From Grimontia celer (lineage in GTDB: Bacteria; Pseudomonadota; Gammaproteobacteria; Enterobacterales; Vibrionaceae): a DNA stretch of 64,000 bases. Below the pieces are notes generated by a model, which saw only the letters and a list, made by a program, of their open reading frames with translations, made no database searches and was not told the origin of the DNA. The DNA lies in NCBI RefSeq assembly GCF_900055185.1, contig NZ_FIZX01000001.1:248001-312000 (forward strand), given 5' to 3'. The position numbers were made by a program, and so were the translations under genes. This document shows positions 58,877 to 64,000 of this stretch, one piece after another; position 1 is the first letter of the stretch; each line of letters begins with the position of its first letter.

Positions 58877-61800
58877 ATGTGGCTCTCAGATGTCTCCGTT
58901 AAACGACCTGTTGTCGCGATTGTTCTGAGCCTGCTGCTCCTCGTTTTCGGTATCGTATCCTTCAGCAAGCTTGCCGTGCGTGAATATCCGGATATCGACA
59001 GCCCTGTCGTGTCTGTGATGACCCGTTATGCTGGGGCATCCGCCAGCATCATGGAAAGCCAGATCACCCAGGTGCTGGAAGATGAATTGTCTGGCATCAG
59101 TGGCATCGAAGAAATTACCTCTGTCAGCCGCAACGGCATGTCGCGTATTACTGTCGAGTTCAACATCGACTGGAATCTGACCGAAGGGGTCAGCGATGTT
59201 CGTGATGCAGTCGCACGGGCGCAGCGACGGCTGCCGGATGAAGCCGATGAACCGATAGTGTCCAAGTCCAACGGTTCTGGTGAAGCTTCCATTTACATCA
59301 ACCTTGCATCACCGGAAATGGACCGCACTCAGCTCACCGAATACGCGCAGCGTGTGCTGGAAGACAAATTCAGCCTGTTGACGGGCGTGAGTTCGGTGGA
59401 GCTTTACGGCGCGCTGTACAAAGTGATGTATGTGCGACTCGACCCAGTGCTGATGGCAGGTCGTGGTGTCACAACCTCAGATATTACTTCGACGCTTCGC
59501 CGCGAAAACCTTGAAAGTCCGGGCGGTGAAATCCGCAACGATGTCACCAAGATGACCGTGCGTACAGAACGCTTGTATCAGACACCGGAAGATTTCGATT
59601 ATCTGGTGGTTCGCACTGCTAACGATGGCAGCCCGATCTACCTCAAGGACGTCGCAGACGTTTATATTGGCTCCCAAAACGAAAACGCTACCTATAAAAA
59701 CAACGGCGTGAATAACCTCAGCCTCGGTATTGTGCCGCAGTCTGATGCCAACCCATTGAACGTAGCCATTGCCGTTCGTGAACTGGTGGATGAGTTCCAG
59801 CCTTTCTTACCAGAAGGGGCGAAGCTTTGGGTCGACTATGACTCCACCGTCTTTATCGAACGTTCGATTGATGAGGTATACAGCACCCTGTTTGTCACAG
59901 GCGCGCTGGTGGTTCTGGTGCTCTACATCTTCATCGGTCAGGCGAGGGCGACGCTGATCCCGGCGGTAACGGTTCCGGTTTCCCTGATTTCTGCTTTTAT
60001 CGCCGCTTACTTCTTTGGCTTCTCAATTAACCTGTTGACCTTGATGGCGCTGATTCTGGCTATCGGTCTGGTGGTCGACGACGCCATCGTGGTCGTGGAA
60101 AACATGTTCCACCACATTGAAAAGGGGGAAACCCCGCTGGTGGCGGCATTTAAAGGGACCCGCGAAGTTGGCTTTGCTGTGGTGGCGACCACTGCAGTAC
60201 TGGTGATGGTATTCCTGCCAATTTCCTTTATGGAAGGTATGGTCGGCAAGCTGTTTACTGAGTTTTCTGTGCTGTTGGCGATGTCAGTGATTTTCTCATC
60301 AATCGTCGCACTGACGCTCACCCCAGTACTCGGCAGCAAAATTCTGAAAGCCAACGTGAAACGTGGCGCTTTTAACCGCATGGTCGATAACTTCTTTGAG
60401 AAGTTTGAGAACGGCTATCGCTCAGCGGTGACGATGGCAGTGAAAGCTCGCTTTGTTGCGCCACTGATCATCCTCGCCTGTATCGGCGGCAGTGCTTACT
60501 TAATGAAAAACCTGCCAGCGCAACTGGTTCCGCAGGAAGACCGCGGAGTCCTGATGGCGTTTGTGAAAGGGGCTGAAGGTACTGCATACAACCGTATGGT
60601 CGGTAACATGGAAGAGGTTGAACGTCGTTTGATGCCATTGGTAGAAAAAGGCCTTTTGACTTCTATCAGTATGCAGGCGCCAGCGTTTGGCGGAATGGCT
60701 GGCGACCAGACAGGTTTCGTAATTATGCAGCTCGAAGACTGGGATAACCGTGACCAGACTGCAGCACAAGCGCTGGGCGAAGTACGTAAAGCGCTGGGCG
60801 GTATCCCGGATATTTTCGTGCGCGCCTTTATGCCCGGTTTCCGTGGTGGTTCGAGCGAGCCTGTTCAGTTCATTCTAGGCGGCCCTGACTATCAGGAGTT
60901 GAACAAGTGGGCGCAAGTGTTGCTGGATGAAGCCAAAGCAAGCCCTATCCTTCAGGGCGCAGATCTGGATTACGCGGAAACCACGCCAGAGCTGCTAGTC
61001 AGCATTGATCGCAAGCGTGCGGCTGAACTGGGCATCAGTGCAGATGAAGTCTCCAACACCATGGAAATCATGCTGGGTGGCAAGAGCGAAACCACTTTTG
61101 TTGACCGTGGTGAAGAGTTCGACGTTTATCTACGTGGTGACGAAGCTCGTTTCAACAGTAAGGATGACATTAGCCAAATCTACATGCGCACCCGCAATGG
61201 CGATCTGGTGAGCCTTGATACCTTGGCAGACGTGGAAGAGGTGGCCTCTGCTCAAACGCTACGCCACTTCAATAAACAAAAGTCGATCACCTTAAAAGCC
61301 AACCTTGGCGATGGTTATACCCTGGGCAATGCGTTGGACTTTCTTGATGCTAAGGCGATTGAGTTGCTGCCAGCGGATATCACCATCAGTTATGCAGGTG
61401 AATCGGCAGAGTTTAAAGATAACCAAAGCAGCATTCTGATCGTATTCGGCTTGGCTCTGTTGGTGGCTTATCTGGTTCTGGCGGCGCAATTTGAAAGCTT
61501 TGTAAACCCGCTGGTGGTCATGTTGACAGTACCTATGGGTATCTTTGGTGGTTTTGTTGGCCTTTGGCTGACTAATCAGGGACTCAACATCTACTCGCAG
61601 ATCGGCATGATCATGTTGATCGGTATGGTGACCAAAAACGGTATTCTTATCGTCGAATTTGCCAACCAGCTTCGTGACCGCGGCGAACCGTTTGAGAAAG
61701 CGATTATCGACGCTTCCGTGCGCCGTCTTCGCCCTATTATGATGACAGCATTTACCACCATTATCGGTGCTATCCCGCTGATCATTTCGACAGGGGCAGG

Positions 61801-62005
61801 CTACGAAAGCCGTGTGGCGGTAGGTACGGTCATTTTTGCAGGTATGGCATTTGCGACAGCGGTTACCCTATTCGTTATCCCAGCGATGTATCGCTTGTTG
61901 TCTGTTAAGACACATTCGCCGGGCTATGTGGAAGCACAGCTCAATGCTGAGCTTGAGAAATTCAAGCCACACCGTCCTGGTCATGGAGACTTTGAGCCGC
62001 ACTGA
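58877..62005 (+). CDS. RND family efflux pump, HAE1/AcrB-like
   Basis: 1042 aa with the twelve-helix RND topology and two large periplasmic loops. The start MWLSDVSVKRPVVAIVLSL is typical. Proton-relay residues are present: LVVDDAIVVVEN in TM4 and GMVTKNGILIVEFAN in TM10. It exports drugs, bile salts or other hydrophobic compounds with the proton gradient. It resembles Vibrio Vex pumps; the exact orthologue is not claimed. The start directly follows the adaptor stop, and no TolC-type gene is adjacent. Confidence 0.94.
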   Translation: MWLSDVSVKRPVVAIVLSLLLLVFGIVSFSKLAVREYPDIDSPVVSVMTRYAGASASIMESQITQVLEDELSGISGIEEITSVSRNGMSRITVEFNIDWNLTEGVSDVRDAVARAQRRLPDEADEPIVSKSNGSGEASIYINLASPEMDRTQLTEYAQRVLEDKFSLLTGVSSVELYGALYKVMYVRLDPVLMAGRGVTTSDITSTLRRENLESPGGEIRNDVTKMTVRTERLYQTPEDFDYLVVRTANDGSPIYLKDVADVYIGSQNENATYKNNGVNNLSLGIVPQSDANPLNVAIAVRELVDEFQPFLPEGAKLWVDYDSTVFIERSIDEVYSTLFVTGALVVLVLYIFIGQARATLIPAVTVPVSLISAFIAAYFFGFSINLLTLMALILAIGLVVDDAIVVVENMFHHIEKGETPLVAAFKGTREVGFAVVATTAVLVMVFLPISFMEGMVGKLFTEFSVLLAMSVIFSSIVALTLTPVLGSKILKANVKRGAFNRMVDNFFEKFENGYRSAVTMAVKARFVAPLIILACIGGSAYLMKNLPAQLVPQEDRGVLMAFVKGAEGTAYNRMVGNMEEVERRLMPLVEKGLLTSISMQAPAFGGMAGDQTGFVIMQLEDWDNRDQTAAQALGEVRKALGGIPDIFVRAFMPGFRGGSSEPVQFILGGPDYQELNKWAQVLLDEAKASPILQGADLDYAETTPELLVSIDRKRAAELGISADEVSNTMEIMLGGKSETTFVDRGEEFDVYLRGDEARFNSKDDISQIYMRTRNGDLVSLDTLADVEEVASAQTLRHFNKQKSITLKANLGDGYTLGNALDFLDAKAIELLPADITISYAGESAEFKDNQSSILIVFGLALLVAYLVLAAQFESFVNPLVVMLTVPMGIFGGFVGLWLTNQGLNIYSQIGMIMLIGMVTKNGILIVEFANQLRDRGEPFEKAIIDASVRRLRPIMMTAFTTIIGAIPLIISTGAGYESRVAVGTVIFAGMAFATAVTLFVIPAMYRLLSVKTHSPGYVEAQLNAELEKFKPHRPGHGDFEPH

Positions 62006-62017
62006 TGAATACAAAGG

Positions 62018-62052
62018 AAGAGCAGGCCCTAGAATCCTAGGTCTGCTCTTTT
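62018..62052 (+). terminator. CCTAGG-type hairpin, terminator of the RND operon
   Basis: AAGAGCAG and CTGCTCTT flank a loop that contains CCTAG words, followed by TTTTG. It shares words with the CCTAGG blocks near 54.2 kb, so one repeat family seems to serve as terminators. Confidence 0.8.
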
Positions 62053-62125
62053 GTTTTCCAGCGTCCGTTGGTATGTTTTACAACCATAGACCTCGAATAA
62101 ATAACGAAGATAAAGGAAGCCAGTC

Positions 62126-62443
62126 ATGTCGGATAAACTGACCCAAGAACAACAAGATCAGTTGGATGCAGCAACGTTTCGTCGTTTCCTGTCTCATCTG
62201 GATAATCATAAAGAAGTGCAGAACATTGATCTGATGATCCTGGCTGACTTCTGTCGTAACTGTCTGGGCAAATGGTACAAAGCCGAAGCTGATAACGCTG
62301 GCATTGAAGTGAGTGACGAAGAAGCGCGTGAGCGCGTTTATGGTATGCCTTACAGCGAGTGGAAAGCCAACCACCAACTGCCGGCGACGGATGAGCAAAT
62401 GGCGGCATTCAACGCACGCCAGAAAGCCAAAGAAGGTAAGTAA
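62126..62443 (+). CDS. DUF1244 family protein
   Basis: 105 aa, an all-alpha small cytoplasmic protein. The block DFCRNCLGKWYKAEADNAG is the family signature, with two Cys (CRNC) and a Lys-Trp-Tyr. It has no known function. It stands alone with its own terminator 17 bases downstream. Confidence 0.88.
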   Translation: MSDKLTQEQQDQLDAATFRRFLSHLDNHKEVQNIDLMILADFCRNCLGKWYKAEADNAGIEVSDEEARERVYGMPYSEWKANHQLPATDEQMAAFNARQKAKEGK

Positions 62444-62460
62444 GCCTCGACCTAAAAGAG

Positions 62461-62486
62461 AAAAGCGCCGCTAGGGCGCTTTTTTT
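62461..62486. terminator. Terminator between DUF1244 and the MsrA-like gene
   Basis: AAAAGCGCC and GGCGCTTTT with a 5-base loop and T run TTTTTTT. It overlaps the last bases of the convergent MsrA-like gene. Confidence 0.88.
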
Positions 62487-62991
62487 ATGCAGTTTCGCCG
62501 GAAAGGTAGGCGAATGCATTACGGCTTAGTAACTGCGGATAGAGCTCTTTCAACACATCCATTTTGGGTGCAATTACGCGACGACAAAAGGGCTTTGCGG
62601 GATTACGCCAGAAGTAGTTCTGTTGGCGCGCTGGTGTAGGATAAAACGCCACCATAGGCGCAACTTGGGTGACCACAGGTTTCACATAATCAGAAGCGGC
62701 GCTTTCCAGTGCTTTCGAGCATTTGTCTATGTGCGCCGTATTGGTCGGATAGACTGCACTCGGGTAGCTTTCCCGAAATGAATGATTTGATGTGCAAGCG
62801 TGTGAGTCCAAATGCACACGAATCACATCCTCCAGCGAGATCTCTTCCTCATCGATACGGAATAATACCGCCTCAACATGCTTACGATCTTCCGTGACTA
62901 AAAATCCCTGTTCGACATTCGACACGCCTTTTAACGCGTTGAAGATGGCTTCCATGCACCAGTAACAAGTACCACTGACAGCAAGATACAT
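62485..62991 (-). CDS. Divergent MsrA-like protein
   Basis: 168 aa of the methionine sulfoxide reductase A fold. The catalytic region reads SGTCYWCMEAIF (Cys9, Cys12) where normal MsrA has GCFWxxE; the later GTQYRS block is replaced by ESYPSAVYPTN and the YFWRNP segment remains. The substrate loop is thus changed, so it may reduce a different substrate or have lost activity. ATG 62991 follows GGGAGG by four bases. The usual MsrA is probably elsewhere in the genome. Confidence 0.78.
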   Translation of the reverse strand: MYLAVSGTCYWCMEAIFNALKGVSNVEQGFLVTEDRKHVEAVLFRIDEEEISLEDVIRVHLDSHACTSNHSFRESYPSAVYPTNTAHIDKCSKALESAASDYVKPVVTQVAPMVAFYPTPARQQNYFWRNPAKPFCRRVIAPKMDVLKELYPQLLSRNAFAYLSGETA

Positions 62992-63091
62992 ATCGCCTCC
63001 CATTGAACAGAACAAAATAGGTATAGAGTAGAACCGGAGATAAGGCGTTATTCTTTCACGTAGGGTTATTAGGGGATAAGAAGAGATATAA

Positions 63092-63120
63092 AAATGCCTC
63101 CCACAGATGGAGAGGCATTA
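63092..63120 (-). terminator. Terminator of queC
   Basis: On the minus strand AATGCCTC and GAGGCATT flank an 11-base interior and are followed by TTTTTA. Confidence 0.82.
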
Positions 63121-63141
63121 AGCATTTAGAGAGGTATTTTA

Positions 63142-63828
63142 TTAGGCGCTTTTGCTATCCAGCGACGCCATCACGTTTTCTTTGTCTTCGAGGTAGCTGT
63201 CCAGACCTTTCTGGCGAAGGTCACAGGCAGGGCAATCGCCACAGCCTTTACCAATCACGCCGTTGTAGCAGGTTAAGGTATGGTCACGTACAAATTCCAG
63301 CTTGCCGTATTTGTCTGCCAGTGCCCAGGTCTCTGCCTTGTTCAACCACATCAGCGGCGTGCGGATTTCAAGCTCGCGATCCATCCCCAGAACCAATGAC
63401 TTATTCATTGCCTGTACAAAGTCATTGCGGCAATCAGGGTAGCCAGAGAAGTCTGTTTCACACACACCGGTGATCACGGTTTGTGCGCCCAATTGATAGG
63501 CGTAAATCCCTGCCAGTGTCAGAAACAGAATATTGCGACCCGGCACGAAGGAGTTTGGCAGGCCATTTTCCTGAAGCTCGTGAGAAACCGGAATGTTGTC
63601 ACGGGTCAGCGAACTGATCGCCAGTTCATTCAGCAGGCCAACGTCCATCACTTTGTGCGAAGTGGCACCCAGCGCGTTGGCAACGTCGCGCGCGACGTCG
63701 ATTTCCTGCTTGTGGCGTTGGTTGTAGTCGAAGGTAATACAATGCACTTCGTCAAACTCAGACAACGCTTGGATTAAGCAGGTGGTTGAATCCTGTCCGC
63801 CACTAAAGACGACAACAGCTTTTTTCAT
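63142..63828 (-). CDS. queC: 7-cyano-7-deazaguanine synthase QueC
   Basis: 228 aa (E. coli QueC 231). It makes preQ0 from 7-carboxy-7-deazaguanine with ATP in queuosine synthesis. The PP-loop is [11 protein letters not shown] (residues 8-18), and a C-terminal Cys cluster [16 protein letters not shown] binds zinc. [10 protein letters not shown] is also conserved. Queuosine is put in GUN anticodons, including the tRNA-Tyr of the array in this window. Confidence 0.97.
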   Translation of the reverse strand: MKKAVVVFSGGQDSTTCLIQALSEFDEVHCITFDYNQRHKQEIDVARDVANALGATSHKVMDVGLLNELAISSLTRDNIPVSHELQENGLPNSFVPGRNILFLTLAGIYAYQLGAQTVITGVCETDFSGYPDCRNDFVQAMNKSLVLGMDRELEIRTPLMWLNKAETWALADKYGKLEFVRDHTLTCYNGVIGKGCGDCPACDLRQKGLDSYLEDKENVMASLDSKSA

Positions 63829-63923
63829 GGCTACATCCTTTACCGGAAAGATGGTTTGTTGGAGCAGGAGTTTAGCTTAACTGTTTGTCGAGCTCTATGG
63901 CCGCGTGATAATTGCCTGTGTGT

Positions 63924-64000
63924 TCATACGCTGAGGAAGTAGTGAGAGTAGGTCTCATCCTTAACGTAACCCAAGGACTCATAAAGCCTTTGTGCGCCAG
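63924..64000 (-). CDS. Partial CDS, C-terminus of a GNAT acetyltransferase
   Basis: The last 25 or so codons of a minus-strand gene enter from the right edge. They read AQRLYESLGYVKDE, then end near FLSV. The LYESLGY motif is the typical end of GNAT acetyltransferases. The rest is outside the window, so the substrate is unknown. Confidence 0.72.
   Translation of the reverse strand, partial: GAQRLYESLGYVKDETYSHYFLSV

Overview
The window looks like chromosomal core DNA of a marine gammaproteobacterium of the family Vibrionaceae. The evidence is the yfbU, yfbV, ackA-pta, pflB/pflA, ycaO, speA-speB, metNIQ and queC genes, a DUF3360 permease, tRNA-Tyr genes in tandem, and short Vibrio-type intergenic repeats. 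Base composition appears balanced (about half G+C by eye), which would suit Grimontia, Enterovibrio or a higher-GC Vibrio; the genus cannot be decided from sequence alone. I see no rRNA, phage, integron, complete insertion sequence or CRISPR array.

Layout. 1-5.8 kb: a cut-off membrane or exported protein start, an SDR enzyme, tesA back to back with the ybbA-ybbP ABC exporter, and yfcH. 5.8-8.6 kb: a MITE-like element followed by a tightly coupled four-gene unit (two DUF1538 membrane proteins, a PII-like protein and a CBS protein). 8.6-12.5 kb: a SelW-like protein with a TSUP permease, then metNIQ behind three tandem MetJ boxes. 12.7-18.9 kb: a DUF2946/PepSY pair, a complete TRAP transporter (dctPQM type) and a LysE exporter. 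18.9-23 kb: a REC-HD-GYP regulator divergent from a hybrid kinase that carries a perfect (PE)18 linker. 23-28.5 kb: ackA-pta and yfbV, then a protein of unknown role. 28.5-33.8 kb: a trypsin-like protease with duplicated C-terminal domains, a ChaN-type lipoprotein, an SDR, rlmA and a ParE/Phd toxin-antitoxin pair. 33.9-38.8 kb: speA-speB with a candidate leader ORF and nested hairpin, yfbU, and a CbiM-like membrane protein. 38.8-47.4 kb: pflA, a REC-EAL regulator, pflB, DUF3360 and ycaO, with an FNR-like site. 47.6-54.2 kb: a TPR protein, a family 5 solute-binding protein and a polar amino acid ABC transporter. 54.2-64 kb: xthA, a lipoprotein, a glutathionyl-hydroquinone reductase, four tRNA-Tyr genes, an RND efflux pair, DUF1244, an MsrA-like protein, queC and the end of a GNAT acetyltransferase.

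Together these genes serve mixed-acid fermentation (PflB makes acetyl-CoA and formate, Pta-AckA make ATP and acetate), polyamine synthesis from arginine (SpeA, SpeB, with a nearby arginine/ornithine-type importer), methionine uptake, cyclic-di-GMP turnover (one HD-GYP and one EAL regulator) and efflux. The most interesting unexplained items are the speA leader, the DUF1538-PII-CBS unit, the DUF3360 gene standing where focA would be expected, the protease and its overlapping partner, and several palindromic repeat families.
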